The translations under genes and the position numbers were made by a program. A DNA stretch of 64,000 bases from Climacium dendroides (Eukaryota > Streptophyta > Bryopsida > Hypnales > Climaciaceae): contig OX467089.1 of the NCBI GenBank assembly GCA_950106755.1, positions 27,633,345-27,697,344 of the forward strand, in the 5' to 3' direction. The notes under the pieces are model-generated. The model was not told the DNA's origin and searched no databases. It saw only the letters and a program-made list of their open reading frames with translations. Shown here piece after piece: positions 12,777 to 26,571 of the stretch (the first letter of the stretch is position 1; every line of letters starts with the position of its first letter).

Positions 12777-13653
12777 CCCTTTAGTGACTGGTCGACCACT
12801 TTTTGGTTGCTTTTGGACTCTCAGTCTAATATTGTTCAAAATACATTTGATCACAAAAATCTCAAAGAGGAACGCAATTAGAATGTCTTTGTGTGCTTCA
12901 AACAAAACCAATTTCAAGAGAATTGGAGCATTGATGAATTAGCTATGAGGTTGCAAACTCAAATGGCTTGGACCTTCAAATGGGAAGTGTTTAACAAAAA
13001 TACAAAAAAATATCAACCAAATTGTGAGATTTTTTGTAACTTGATGTCTTGACAAGGCATAAGTGTTGCTTTGTAATCTCATGAATGCCCAAAGTAAACT
13101 TATGCATTGGTATTTATGTAGTGCAAATTCTAAAGGGTCATTCAAGTCATTGATTTTGGGGAATTAAGGAAAGCAACTCAAACTCCAACAAGACTCTAGA
13201 AGCAAACATGATTTAGAGGTACATTTCACTTTCTTCAATGAACCAAATCTGCACATTTTAGAAGGATATTCATTTTGATGACCACATATGACCATTTTTT
13301 GTGAACTTCAAAAATTTGTAACTAATTTCACAAAGCGTGAAAAAATATGAAACGACTTGGGTTGGATGCCTATTCTTCTTGTCTTTTGAGGAAAATTTAC
13401 TAAAATATATTTAAAGATGTTTCACTCTCCAAAATTCGATTTTAGCCTCAAAAAGGTTGATTTATGGACCTCCTACTTTATTTATAGCAATCTGTACCGT
13501 TGGATGAGTTTGATTTTTTGTTAGATTGAAGAATCTCCCTTATGAAAACACCTTGTACAGTTTGATCTAAGACTACATCTTTAGAATGACCACAAAATTC
13601 ATTTTCTTGAAAAACTATGCCCGCCCCCCAAATCAACCACAATCACTAAAGGG
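12777..13653. mobile_element. TTAA-flanked element with CCCTTTAGTGA termini
   Basis: Left terminus CCCTTTAGTGACTGG follows TTAA (12773-12776). The right terminus is CAATCACTAAAGGG followed by TTAA (13654-13657). The inverted repeat is 11 bp perfect and then imperfect. The 877-bp interior has no transposase-like frame, so the element is non-autonomous. TTAA duplication plus CCC/GGG ends fits the piggyBac superfamily, with Kolobok as the alternative; both are unusual in land plants. The smaller element at 1336-1561 has near-identical ends. Confidence 0.7.
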
Positions 13654-13657
13654 TTAA

Positions 13658-15420
13658 TGAAGGCTTTTGCAATTGCTTATGATGTAAAAAGACCATTTAC
13701 AAGTAAAATTTGTAAACAATATTCATGTAAATCTAATTATCATAGTTTCTTTGTTTTTTAAGTTTGTGAGATACACAAAATAGTAATTTTATCTATAACC
13801 AACAGTTTTATAAATAATACTTGACAAAAGTTCAATGTAATTTATTCTTTCTATTTACTCAACTTTGATTAAACAAAAGTGCTAAATTGCAATAGTTCGA
13901 TCAAAATAGATAGATCATGAAGCAAAGATTATTCAAATAAAAAAATGCCATTCATTGCCATTAAAAATTCATACATCTTCACCAAAGCCTTATTTCCGTG
14001 CAAACCAAACAATCGAACCCAAATTAACCTTCACTTGATGAACTTCATCAAGCTTCCTTGAAGTCCTTGAAGTCTTTTGATGGTTCAACAATTCGAAACC
14101 AAAAATTTATGTACATTTGAGTCAAATTCAATTTGGGCAATCACTCTTGCAACCATTTTCTTGAAAAGCCATTTCATTAAAAATTCAAACTCTGAAAATC
14201 CTGTGAATCAATATGTATCAAAGAAAGGAACAAAAGTGCAAGAAAAGTATTATGGGGAGTATGTATTCATCCAGACCCAAACAAAATCACTAGTAGGTAA
14301 CAGGTCTACTTTGAAAAAGTCTAATAAGTTGAAAGCGAGAAAGTGTCTATAAATGCTCGAGCCTGAAGGAAAGCACAAGAATTTCCAAAGCGAAAGAAAT
14401 TTCAAGGTAAATAAACTCTTATAAAACAATAACATAAAGATGTTAAATTTAGAATATGATAAATTGAACAAAACAGAATGTCAATTCCAATTATGAAATA
14501 AGGTAAAGCCACCCATAGAGAACTTAAGCCATGGTAGATATGATTCTCAGCAGCATTTGTCAAAGCAAATATTTACTAGAGTGCAAAGATAGAAATGGCA
14601 CTGTAGTAGAAAGTTTGGTGAATTTACAGCTCAAATTGAAATTACTATGAATTATGAAAGTCTGAAGTTGGGCTTGACCTATGTCCAATGTCTAAAGTCT
14701 TATAAAATTGACCACTGGGAGAATACTTGTAGGTAATTTTGGCACGCAAAAGGAACAAGTTTTGTAGGAGTGTCGAGACCACATTGGTTACAGAACCCAA
14801 TTTCTTTGTATTTGAAATTAATGCAAATGAGTCCCACCCTCTCTTGGGTTTGAGACACCCTACTGATTGTCTATCCTATGGGGCACTGGTTGGTAATGGG
14901 TGCCTCCACCTTACCGGTATTGTAGCAGCTTCCCACTTCACTTTTCCTCAAAAAATTCTCAATAAATTCAAGTATTCACAATAAAAATCTAAATTTTTAA
15001 AGAATATAAGAAGACAAGTGATTTAATAACTGAAAAATTAATATAATCATCTTCATTCATGACTCGTCACAAAATGGGACCAAACAGAGTGAAGGATTTT
15101 GAAATTCAATTACGTTGTCATATGGCTGTCGTTGTAGGGTTAGGATTAGTTTTCGTTAATATCTGCATAATTAGGCTGGCCAATTCAGCACTATCAATTC
15201 TAAGACGACATGCATTATAAAATCGTTCGGATAAATCGTTTGGACACGAGGCTCTTTTGAATCAAATCCCTGCACCTCGTGTCACAAATTTTAAAAACCC
15301 TGCACCTCGTGTCACAAATTTTAAAAACCCTGCACGTACTCCTGGAGCATCACAATGTTCGCAACAAGCTGATATGAATTAGAGTGGCTGCTGCTACCTT
15401 TCCAAGTCTAGCCATCTGCT
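13658..15420. other. AT-rich intergenic sequence downstream of FPS
   Basis: No gene supported. Open frames at 14077-14352 and 14739-14984 show no family character. A tandem duplication of 30 bp lies at 15268-15327. The right end should include the 3' untranslated region of the minus-strand FPS gene. Confidence 0.5.
15268..15327. repeat. 30-bp direct tandem duplication
   Basis: Two identical copies of a 30-bp unit beginning ccctgcacctcgtgtcac and ending in a run of A, in the probable 3' flank of the FPS gene. Confidence 0.9.
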
Positions 15421-18400
15421 CTACTTTTGGCGTTTGTAGATTTTGGCCAAAAATGACTTCAAGACCACCTGTGTCGAAACATTTGTATCAGCACGGGTGA
15501 ATTCAAAGAGCACACTATTCTTAGAAAACATTTTACAAATTGAAATAAATCTCCAGTAACTCTACTAAACAATAAAAGCCTGGACATTCCAAATTGATAA
15601 ACATTTAGAGAGTAAAGCACGATATAAACATATTGAAAGATAAGACTACGGGAAAATAATAAAGCTTACTTGCAGGGCTTGGTCATTTTGACTCTCGATA
15701 GAAGAGATAAGACTTTGATAGCTATCTCGTTCATAGTCCTCAAATGCTTTCTGTGTATCGACACGCCTCAATTAGTTACACGTACTTGACACGCCTGTAG
15801 TTGATGACTTAAATATGGATTAAGAAACTGTAGATGGAGAATTACTTGCAGGATATATTCCGAAGAGCTGAGATTTGGAAAGGAAACAAGATGTTATCTG
15901 GTTTCAAATAACGAGGGAAAGTCCTAAGCCGACCTGAAGTTCAAGTTCGTTGTACACACGCTTCACCTCAGCAACACAGGATGGGTCTGCCTTCCCATAA
16001 TTAACCTGAAACACAAAAACGAAAAACGTAGCTATTCAGACATGATTGAAAACCTAAACCCAACAATAGTCCAGTTCGTAACATAGTAAGCAGCAAATCT
16101 GCTATATTCCGTCCAAACCAAAGAAATTTTCATCTTGCCATCAGTTCTTTTCACTAAGGAAGACTGAATATATCTCTCCTGTACAATTTTCTGCTTCACA
16201 AAACAGAAAGTTACGCATTAAACATGAATGTGCAATTCTCTGAGTACAAGTGGGAATCCAATCGAGGAGGGCTCAGAAGTATCCATAATTCTTGAAATGG
16301 CTCATTGTGAATCCCCCATGAAGAGCACACAAGTAATGAAAGCTTCCTGAACTCATTCAAAGTTAGGAATCACCACAGAATGCTCATTGAAAACGAACTG
16401 ACCTTCAAAATATGTTTCTGAGATTCATTGGCACGCTTCAAAGCTTGAACTATCAGCCAGGAGCACTTTGTGTCTTCAATGTCAGTTCCAATCTATAGCC
16501 ATCCAGAATGTTCAAACTGAATTAAAAAGAGCATTTGTGAGGAAGACACTCTCAGTAATCATCAAATGCGCACCTAGTTAAACTGCATTAGCATTTATTC
16601 TGAGGACCTTAGATTATCACAAAAAATCCATTGGTAAAATATGAGATCGTTCATACATATCACCAATACAGCAAAGTCACTGGAGAATCTCATGAGGGGA
16701 TCACAAATCAGATGTCTTCAGAAACAAGAGCTTCCTATTCCAGTCATAAGCTAAGCTAGGATTTGAACCAATTGAATACCTTTCCAATCACTTCAGGGGC
16801 ACCATAGCAGTCCAGAAAATCATCCTGCAACACATAAATAAAACGCAGTTTCAGAGACATTCCACAAATGCATACATACACAAAGCTGCAAGTGTAAGAA
16901 ATCGAAACGTCAGCAGCAGGACGTACCTGAACTTGGAAGTACGTTCCCATCTGAACAAGGACTTTCTTAGCTGCCTCAAACTTAGGCACGCTCGTTTCCC
17001 CAGACAAAAGCAAAGCGCATGCCACCTACGACACAATAAATGAGCAGCATGTGGCAAATCCGTCATCAGGATGGCTGATTTCAGTAAGAAGTACCCGTAA
17101 GCATTAGACATCAAAACGGGTAGAGATCATTTTGAAAGGTGTACAAGACAGTGCATCAACTATGGTTTCCTTAAAGGTGATAATGCCTCCTCAGTATCTG
17201 CGACGTGGGATAACTCGATCTCCAAGTAAGAATTCCGTAGAAAGCAAATACGAACATGTATAATGAAAGACTGAAAAATTAAAAAAAGAAAGGAACAATG
17301 TCTCTTGCAGAGTAATCTTACGGGTAGATAAAATGAATAGTAAGCAGTTTTGTATTTCACGATTCGCAAATACCTGTTACCCACCAATACAAAGTCTGGT
17401 CACTGAGGAAGTGCATGCACTGAAAAGCACATGCCATTCTAACTAAAGACAAGTGCAATTTTCAACCAAGTCAATAAAGAAGCATGGAATAATCGGGTGG
17501 CGAAACGTCCAGTAACTTACGTAGGCAACACATATTTGGATAAATCCACTTCTCCTGCTGGCGTGGTGATCAGGTCCAACATCTGTCCAGACGCTGTCTG
17601 ATATTCAACCTACAGTGTTCAATTCTTCTTCAGTATTCTGAAATTCAGAGATGATGCCTCAGAGAGCCAGTTTGTAAAAGATATCAAGACCGTAATTTGG
17701 AAATGACTGGAGACAGAAAAGAGCAAAGCCTAAGCAGCGAGAAAAAAGATAAAAGAAGTCTGCAGAACTAACATCATTGAATAAGTCGACAAGTTCCACG
17801 TAGATAGGTGACTGTCGAAAATGTGTCTTCAGAATACGAGAAATGTGCGTTCTCAATATAATTCCATCATTAATCGCAATGTGACCAACCTGCAGACGAG
17901 TATGACCATTAGACAGCTGAGTTTCCAAATCGAAAATTGAATATGCCCAAGCGATTTCACATTCAAGAAGAGGTTCGCAAGTTCACATTCATGAAACACT
18001 ACCTGCCGAAGTCCTGCCTCTCATGCACCTAAAACTCTCGTGATTATTTATCGACTTCCAAATAGCTTACCTTTGGAACCCGGTACCAGCAGGGTTGTCC
18101 TCGACGAGTGACTGAGCTGTCCATGATATCATCCAGGACCAAAAAATAGCCTTGCAACTGTATCCAGAAAGACTACAATGAGTACCCACAATCCAGAAAA
18201 TCGGTAATTGCCAACAAAGTCGTCAAGAAAATATTTGCTATGTAATGCCTAAAGGTGCCATTTCCTTCATATGGGAGGTGATCATACCCATTCGATGCAC
18301 CATCCGAGGGCACATGCATTGAATATATCCGTCTCAGAAAGCGACTCCTTCTTCAAAAGCTTCAAACTGTCGACCACTGACAGACCCCTGTTCAATTTGC

Positions 18401-19265
18401 CTGCACGACACCAATCCAAACGCACATATTCACGAACTTGTCGACAACCTCCAGTACGTCAGATCTGATACAATCAAGCACCATCTGTGCTAGAATAATT
18501 CATGCTAAAACCAGAAGCCAAAAGAACAATAGAAACTCTCAATTCAAATTAACCGGGAATAGGAAGCCACACCTCCAGGAACAGTGTAGTCTAGCATCTG
18601 TACAACATAACAATTAACACATAAGCTATATCAGCAATTGATTAACAAAAACTATCAGTTATATCAACTATATCAGCAATCGATTAAATTTGTGAAACCG
18701 ACCTGGATATCATAGCAAATATTAAGTCACCGTTCAGGCTAACTTAGCCACATACAAGTTCACCCAAAGTACAAACTGTTTGGAAAAAAAGGTGACTCCT
18801 GTAATTGCTTGATTGGTTGGGAACACTTGAATAAATGATGTGGGCACACCAAACATCCAGGATTTCGTTTGCAAAGGGATAAATCTGATATGTAGATACG
18901 GTAACAAGAATGAGGGTTTCAAGCTCTCTCTAGAAAGTTGCACATTGGTTGATGCAACGCGAAGATTCCGAAAAAAAGAAGTCAATGCACCTAACAACGA
19001 CAAACATCTAGTGCACACGATTTCTGAAAGTAAAAAAAACAGATTGTATCTCAAAATAAATCCAAAACCTACGGGCATCGAAGTTCAGATCATCAACCTC
19101 CTCAACCCAAGCTCGGGATTCATCAGTGTACGTGACGAGCTCCGAATCGGAAAGAAGCTCCTTCCTCAGCTGCTGATAAACTTCCATAAACTTTTCCCTT
19201 TCGCCCGCATTGCTGCTCTTCTTCTTCCCCACCTCCGCAGAAGGCATTGCGACCGCAGACGCCAT
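15421..19265 (-). CDS. FPS: Farnesyl diphosphate synthase, 13 exons
   Basis: Condenses DMAPP/GPP with IPP to give farnesyl diphosphate, the precursor of sterols, sesquiterpenes and prenyl groups; usually cytosolic. Exons in transcription order: 19265-19098, 18597-18573 (25 nt), 18400-18288, 18157-18071, 17889-17773, 17609-17521, 17373-17322, 17025-16927, 16824-16780, 16492-16403, 16005-15934, 15750-15670, 15468-15421. All are GT-AG, and the joined frame of 361 aa has no stop; plant FPS is about 342 aa. The first aspartate-rich motif is DDIMD (residues 111-115), preceded by YF at the chain-length positions, as in eukaryotic FPS. The second is DDFLD (251-255). [10 protein letters not shown] and the C-terminal AKIYKRQK are typical of plants. 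The ATG at 19265 is the first in the exon; a second Met lies six residues on. The first 20 or so residues are not conserved and could be a weak extension. Confidence 0.95.
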
Positions 19266-20153
19266 CCACACTCCTCACCTACAAAAAAAATAATAACAAA
19301 AACAAATACAAATATTCCAATATTTAGCGCTCTGAATCACCGTGATCGATCTCAAGGCAGAATAGAATCTGAAAGAGACTTAATCCTAATCGACCCTAAT
19401 CGCCCGTGGGCCTTCTGGCGTGGGTTCGCCCTTCTGGCGTGCGCTCGTAGCGATACTGATGTGGAAATCGTTCGTCAGACTTGGGTATAGGGGCGAAAGA
19501 CTAATCGAACCATCTAGTCAAAAAAATCACAAAACCTCGAGGTAGAATTCCTTTTCCTTCGAAGCTGAAGCTCCTGAAGCTCTGGCGTTCACGACAGTCT
19601 GAAGCGATTTCAATAGAGAAAATAACCTTGGCAACGTAAGAATTTCTTGAAGCTTAGGAAAATAGGAATGAAACTCACTGATCGGAGAAGACACCGATGG
19701 ATCTGCGGAGCAAAAGGAAAGCGAAGGTGATCGGAGACTGGCAGAGAGGAGCTCCAGCATCTGAGAGAGTACCCACTGGCCTGCAGCACGTCTCAGGGTC
19801 GCGTGGATGGATGAACATCTCCAATATCAGCATTTATTGACTGCAAATTCATCGTCTGGATGGGAAGTCGTCACTTTATTTTCATCCATGAACAGTAAGC
19901 CGTTGGCCAGTTTCCGTGCTTTTGTCATGCTTTTGTCATGCTTTTGTCATGCTTTTGGAATAATTTATCTAGTTTGTTTGGTGACCACAACCGAGTGACG
20001 CATGATCTAAAAGATCTAGAATCCTAAAATAACTCTAAAATCCAGAAATATTCATATTGTATGCAAAAAATGAAGCCCTTGCACCCCCTCACAAAGAGTT
20101 TCAACAATACCAAAAAGGTGATTGGGATGCACAGTTTTAGTAACAAACAAAAA
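19266..20153. other. Upstream region of FPS
   Basis: Likely holds the FPS promoter and 5' leader on the minus strand. A minus-strand open frame (19527-19760) starts with a Ser/Leu/Arg-rich stretch that looks like an organelle transit peptide, but it ends in a stop before FPS and no splice path joining them in frame was found. An 11-bp unit (cttttgtcatg) is repeated about three times at 19918-19956. Confidence 0.4.
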
Positions 20154-20391
20154 CTACACTAAATAGTGAAATTAGGTTGCCTCACACTAATTTCTCGACA
20201 TTCTACACTATATAAATATGTACAATTTTTGTACAAGGATGCACTAATGTAGGAACCATGTGTGTTGCATGGGTTGGTGCACTGGTTCATGGCTTGGGTT
20301 TAAAGAATTGCTTGTGCCTCCATCTGGAGAAGTGGTGAGTCATGAGGTAACTTTCTTGAGTAAGGCAACCTAATTTCACTATTTAGTGTAG
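20154..20391. mobile_element. 238-bp fold-back element (MITE)
   Basis: The first 28 bp (beginning ctacactaaatagtgaaatt) are the exact inverse of the last 28 bp. The interior is non-coding. No clear target duplication was seen, so the superfamily is open. Confidence 0.8.
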
Positions 20392-20865
20392 TAGTCTCAT
20401 TTAAGGTATGGATTTTTTAGTTATTTTTTAATCTTGAATTATCCAAAATCATGGGCCAATGGCACATAGCCACATTAGTAATTGTGAAATATCTTAACTA
20501 TGCTAAGTAATTAATAGAACAAAATACCATCAAATCAATTTGTAAGTTTATAAAAAAAATCAAGGCAATCATGTTTCAAGCAAAATCAGAAGAAGAATCA
20601 TTTCGACATTATAAATAATATATTACTAGCTTATTACACAATATAATAAGACATGAATACAAAAGGAGTTGGAGCTGCAAATTCAAAAAAAAATTTGATG
20701 TAAAATTTGTGTAACTTGAGAAACATATATTTCAAAATATATATCAATTGAACCTAAACAAGGAATCACAAACCTCAACTACGCATACCAATGATCCCCT
20801 GCGACTGCACTGTCCCCAACACTTGTAGAATAATAATTTAGCAAACCAACAAAAATGAAGAACAC
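20392..20865. other. AT-rich intergenic sequence
   Basis: Nothing recognised on either strand beyond homopolymer runs. Confidence 0.5.
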
Positions 20866-21121
20866 AATGATGGGGAATTTCATTAAAATGTCAATATTTT
20901 GCATGCCATTTACACGAGTGAAGAGCATATACAACATCACTTTTTGGCATGTCAACCTTATAGATGTGTCAATTTTGTCCCCAACAAATCCAAATTGCAA
21001 TGCAACTCTCATGTTTCTTCATCCTCGTGCCATTTTTCTATGAATTTCTTCCATTTTGCAGTTCTCCTTTGTGCCATTTTCATGGAATAATCACCATTTT
21101 AATGAAATTCCCCATAATGGT
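20866..21121. mobile_element. 256-bp fold-back element (MITE)
   Basis: The sequence ggggaatttcattaaaatg at the left is inverted at the right (cattttaatgaaattcccc), giving terminal inverted repeats of about 20 bp. The interior gives small open frames on both strands with no coding character. Confidence 0.65.
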
Positions 21122-23688
21122 ACCTTCTCACAAGCAAATCAAATGAAACGAGGTAGGGAGATTGAAACCACCACGACACTGAGTATGAGAGCAAATGCCC
21201 TATTGCTATAATTGGATAGTAATGCAATGACTTCTCTCATTGCAAATGGATCCCTGTCAACTTTGTTTCTATTTAAGATTTTTAGGGGTGGAGACACCTA
21301 TCCCCAAACATGTGCCTTAAACCAATTTTGAAAAAAATGTACATATTAGTTTTCCAAAATGTAGATGTCATACATACAAATGCAAAACTTGCTTGAAGTG
21401 TTGATGGGAATCTCAGTTTGATAATTATTATCTTTCTTTAGAACCTTGAAAAAACATTTTTTTTTTGCAATCATTTGTATTTGCAATTATATATACACCA
21501 AAAACTTAATTCTCAACATTTGTAAGTATATTATCTCTTAAAATGTTGGAAATAGAAGACTTCAATATGTTAAAGTCAAAAAATCTTTGTAAAATGAATT
21601 CTCATTGATGAACTTGTTTTGGGATTGTTTTCTTACCAATAATTTGGTTGATTTGCTTAATACAATGTAAACATGTTGCTTCAACAATACTTGTTGGTCA
21701 TGCAAGTCCATTTCCAAGTCTATTGCTATGGCATCCATTTGAGTCTTCAACTTTGAGTGTGTAGCCTCCACATATTAGTAAACCATCTTTTAATAAAACC
21801 TTCTATAAGAATCCTTGACATTAGATTCAATGCTAATTTTGATCCTTAAAAAGTTTGCAATATGCTAATTGGCTTTACTATGTCTATACAATAAACATAA
21901 GCACATGTAACTATAAACTAGTTTTGATGATCTCAACATCAATTATAGAAAAACATATATTGGACACAAAGACAATGGAGTCAAAGACCAAAAGCTCTTT
22001 GTTGTTGAATTATAGGTGAGTCCTCTAGTGCCTCCATGGTTCCAACATCTATAGGAAGTCTTAAAACTACAAGTACTCCATCTATGCATGCCATCCATAG
22101 TAGCTAGTGATTTGAGATATGTAGTAATTAGATTACCTCCATACATGTTGAATTGTCATTTCCATCTCCCAAACTATCTATGGCTTTTATGAAAGAAGAT
22201 ATTCCACGTGCAAAGGTGCTGCAAACAAGAATGTGGACCTTGATAGTCATGATTGAACTAAATTTGATCCATTGCAATGTAGACTTGTTCCCACATTGGT
22301 GTGACAAATTGAGTTCTTTATTAGTAGTTACTATAAAAACAACGTAAGACCTACTATAAGATACATCTTAAATTTTCAAGTTACTATAGCATCACTTTTT
22401 TGAAGCACATTGTTTTACAATTGCTATGCAATACATTATAATGATCTGTAGTACATAATCTATAAAATTAAACAAAAGGTAGTTTAAAAAAGAAGGAAGG
22501 AACTTGCATGAGGAGCTTCTATTTCCATTTGCAAATAGACTAAATAATGAAAAAAATTCATTCGGGGTTGTGTATATTTAGAGTTAGGGTTTTTTTCAAG
22601 TAGGAACTATAATCATTTTACCATGCCTTGAACCCTAAATTTTAAAACCAATCTACTTACCTACACATTTTGTAAGATTTTGAGACTCTAAATCACTGCA
22701 TTAGTAATTGCATAAATCAATCTTAGCCATAATACAACTTGTAGGGTTTTCAATTTTTGTAGTTTTTTCTCCTATTGTACATGTATGATTCATTTGTATA
22801 ATTTGCTTGAATGAATTATTTGATATATGATGTTTGTATATGTGTTATTTATATAGGTTGTAATCAACAATAATTAGAGTGTATATGTTATACTAATCAA
22901 CTTTGAAACAAGGCATAAATTTTAGAAACTTGTTTAAATGCCTCAAATTTCAGTTGTAACTATCATAGGGTGTAGAAAATGGATGAAAATAGAAGTAGAA
23001 AAAAATAGATATATATCTATTGTAAAAAAGTAGTTAAATAGCCCCTATAATAAAAAAAAAATTGGCACACATATATATGGATTACAAGGTATAGTGAAGT
23101 ACCTAGACATGACAATGGGCCCTATGCAATGTAGAATGACATCCTCTCAAAATTGAACAACTAACAACTCACAATTATATAGTAGTTCAAATTCACTGTA
23201 AATTCAATGACTACCCTCAACCTCAATTCCTTCAACTGCTTGCATGACAAAAAAATATCCCAAATTTCAATTTCCCGAATCCTCAATTTCAAGGTATACT
23301 TACATTTCAAGATTTTAGAGAATTATACATGAATCTTGGAATAGGCAATACAAGATATCAAACAATAACTTCATACTTGTCAACTACCAACAACCTCTAA
23401 ACGAGTACAAAAAGGTTTGCTAGCTTGTTGATGGTAGTTATTCTATCATAAAAAAATGAAACACCTTACACTCCCACTAATAGCCCCTTTATGAACTTCC
23501 CAAACATCAACTTCCAACAATCTTCAATCTCCCAAAGATGAATATCTATACCGATCGCGTAAGCGCAGCTCGTCACTATCTTGGTTTGTACGGGGCGGAG
23601 TGGAGAGTGTACGTTCGATCTATTGCCTAGATTGTTATATAAGTTTTCATATAGGTTTGGATTGTTATGTATATGAATATTTTCATCC

Positions 23689-23690
<2 letters not shown>
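21122..23690. other. AT-rich intergenic sequence
   Basis: No gene supported. Open frames at 21562-21771, 21943-22146 and 23466-23690 are isolated and unlike known families. A short GC-richer patch at 23555-23620 stands out from its surroundings but could not be identified. Confidence 0.5.

Positions 23691-23747
<57 letters not shown>
23691..23747. repeat. (TA)n microsatellite
   Basis: About 28 uninterrupted TA units. Confidence 0.95.
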
Positions 23748-23750
<3 letters not shown>

Positions 23751-24649
23751 ACAGTCTACCTTAAACCTTAAACCTCACACACATTCCAAATTTTTTTAAT
23801 TTTTGTTCAAAATACCATACTATAGATATATCCAAGGGGATTCCAAAATGATAAAGAACTCCCCAATCAGATATTGTATGCAAAAGTTATGAATGGATGA
23901 AGTTCCAAAATAAGCACACAATTTCATCCATCTATAACTCATGCATACAAGGTTGTATCAACAAATGTAATACCAATCCTAAACACCCATTTTTAACTCT
24001 ACAACATGCTTCTTTTCAACTCCAAAATCAACCACCTTCAAAAAGTCAACTTCAAAGGCTCTAAAAGTCAAATCGGCCATATCCTCCAAAAAAACCCTAC
24101 TCTAATGGATTTTTATTACTCCATTGTGTTCACAACCCTTTAAAATGGGGGGGATAGGTATCCTCTAATCCCTCAAATTCCTCAACCTCACAAAGATAAC
24201 AACCCTAAATGCCACTTTTAAAACGCTCACCGCGTCCAACCCTAAACTTTTTTGGAGAAACCAACACCACCATTGGATTCACAACACATACAAATAGGAG
24301 GTAGGTCTACTCTAAATTTCAAAATCACTTCAAATAAAGAAAGTCAACTCATCTTTCAAAAGTCAAACATGCTAAATCTCACAATCAGTGATACTTTAAT
24401 GGTTTTTTGCACCATTGGATGTGCAATATATGAAAATGGGAGGGGGGTAGGCCAAAAATCAACCCCAAAAAAGTATGTTCAAAAATCAGGAACCCCCTTG
24501 TAAACCCTAAACCCTAAAATCTTAAACCTTTAAACCGCAATATATGAAAATGGGGGTGGGTGGGTAGACCAAAAATTAGCCACAAAAAAGCATGTTAAAA
24601 ATTTAGGGATGTCTTTGTAACCCTAAACCCTAAAATAGCAGCAATCAAT

Positions 24650-25640
24650 GGATGAAGTTTGGATTTCCAAACTTCATCCACTTGTAACTCATGCATACGA
24701 TGTCCAACCAAGAAGTGCCACATCATCCTAGAATCCCGTGGAAAGGACCTACAACACCATGCCCTTTGAATTCAATTGCCCTTCTCCATGCCAAAGCAAT
24801 TATGTAGCCCCTTACAATTTGACTGCAGCAAATTTCTATTTTGGGCCTATAGTAAATGCACCACCTCGAAGATACTTCTAAATCCTTCCCAAATATGTTT
24901 TTTTCTTTTTCATCCCATACTAAAAAGAGTGGCAATTAATGGATGAAGTTTGGATTTCCAAACTTCATCCGCTTGTAACTCATGCATATGATGTTTAACC
25001 AAAAAGTGCCACATCATCCTAGAATCCCGTGGAAAGGACCTACAACACCATGCCCTTTGAATTCAATTGCCCTTCTCCATGCCAAAGCGATTATATAGCC
25101 CCTTACAATTTGACCGCAACAAATTTCTATTTTTGGCCTATAGTAAATGCACCACCTCGAAGATGCTTCTAAATCCTTCTCAAATATGTTTTTTTTCTTT
25201 TTCATCCCATACTAAAAAGAGTGGCAATTAATGGATGAAGTTTGGATTTTCAAACTTCATCCGCTTATAACTCATGCATATGATGTTTAACCAAGAAGTG
25301 CCATGTCATCCTAGAATCTCGGGGAAATAACCTACAACACCATACCCTTTGAATTCAATTGCTCTTCTCTATATAAAAGCACATATGTAATACCTCATGT
25401 TTTGACCCTAGTAAATATCTATTTTTAGCTTGAGGAAAATACACTAACTTGTAGACATTGGAAAACCCTTTCCAAAATGTCTTTCACTTCATCATTTGAT
25501 ACTACAAATAGCGGCAATTGATGGATGAAGTTTGAAAAATAAAACTTCATCCACTTGTAACTCATCCATACAAAGTCCAATAGAAAAGTGTCACGCCATT
25601 TCGTGATCCTAGGAAAGAGATTTATAACAATATTCTCTTG
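24650..25640. repeat. 290-bp tandem satellite, array 1 (three monomers plus a partial)
   Basis: Monomers start at 24650, 24941, 25233 and 25523 (periods 291, 292 and 290). Each opens with a perfect hairpin of 14-bp arms (ggatgaagtttgga and its inverse), followed by taactcatgcat, a conserved middle, and a T-rich end before the next copy. A diverged monomer start is also visible near 23893. On the minus strand each monomer has an open frame of 60-76 codons, but this looks like a by-product of conservation. The same satellite recurs at 32842-33582. Confidence 0.9.
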
Positions 25641-26125
25641 CGAACAAGATAACAAATGCTATCTAAAAGTCAAAGTCTTGAAAAATCAACCTAAGAGTAA
25701 AAAATAAACATTACTATTTTTAGAAAACAAGACACTTTTGGAAAGCTCTCATCAAGCCCTTTCCAAAAAGATAACTCTCACTTCAAAATTCCTCATATGC
25801 AATCTGCTATAGCCAAATCAAACCTAAAAACCCTAAAGTCAAACCTTCTATATTTCACAATCTATAAATTTGTATGGGTTCTAAATACCCCCATTGGATT
25901 TATAAACCCCCCAAATGAGGGGTAGGTTCAATAAAAATCCAATTCTAAAAAGTCAACAACCTATAGGATACCCATGTAATCCTAAACCCTTAAACCATCT
26001 CGTCCTTGCTGAGTGAAGCATACTCAGCATCACGCTTGGTGCCACGTGAATTCGAATGTTGATGCTTGTAGGCACCCAAGAATTTTTTTTCCACAAGGCA
26101 AATCCAAGATAGATGATATGATACT

Positions 26126-26571
26126 GTTGTTACACTTACGTTTGACTGCAAAAAAGGCACTGCAATGCAGATGGGAAAAGAAGGTCCGTCAGATTTGGCA
26201 TAAATGAAAGAATTTTTGTGGTAAAAAAAAGTGTCATATGTCATGTGGTGATTGGTTTTGAGTGATTCAAAATCTGACGTGGATATTCAATTTCAATGTT
26301 TCAATGTCTTTACTTTTGGAGGATGACTTTGATTATATATTCTATAACCAAATTGATGGAGGCTTTGTGGATGATTCATTTCAACTGTATACCGTTGTTC
26401 AATCCTTACAAAAAGGACTTCGGTGAATCATAAGAGCTAAATGCTGCGTTTTCACCAACACAATATGTTCAATTAGGAATGAGTTTAAAAAAAAATAGCT
26501 TCAGGTAAGGTTGTACTCGAGACAACCTCAAAGAGAAGAACTCATTTGTAGATTGGGCCACAAAAAGAGAG
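26126..26571. repeat. Dispersed segment, copy 1 (partner at 33583-34104)
   Basis: From cacttacg and tttgactgcaaaaaaggc to ccacaaaaagagagaac the sequence matches 33583-34104, apart from one block of about 70 bp present only in the partner. In both places it follows the 290-bp satellite. Here it is fused on the right to the Crinkler-like block; in the partner it abuts the aspartic protease gene. Confidence 0.85.

Noticed and set aside
19527..19760. Transit-peptide-like frame as an FPS N-terminal extension
   Set aside because: Ends in a stop, and no in-frame splice route to FPS exon 1 was found.
24723..25205. Conserved 63-70-codon minus-strand frames in satellite monomers
   Set aside because: Present because the monomers are near-identical; other monomers break the frame.
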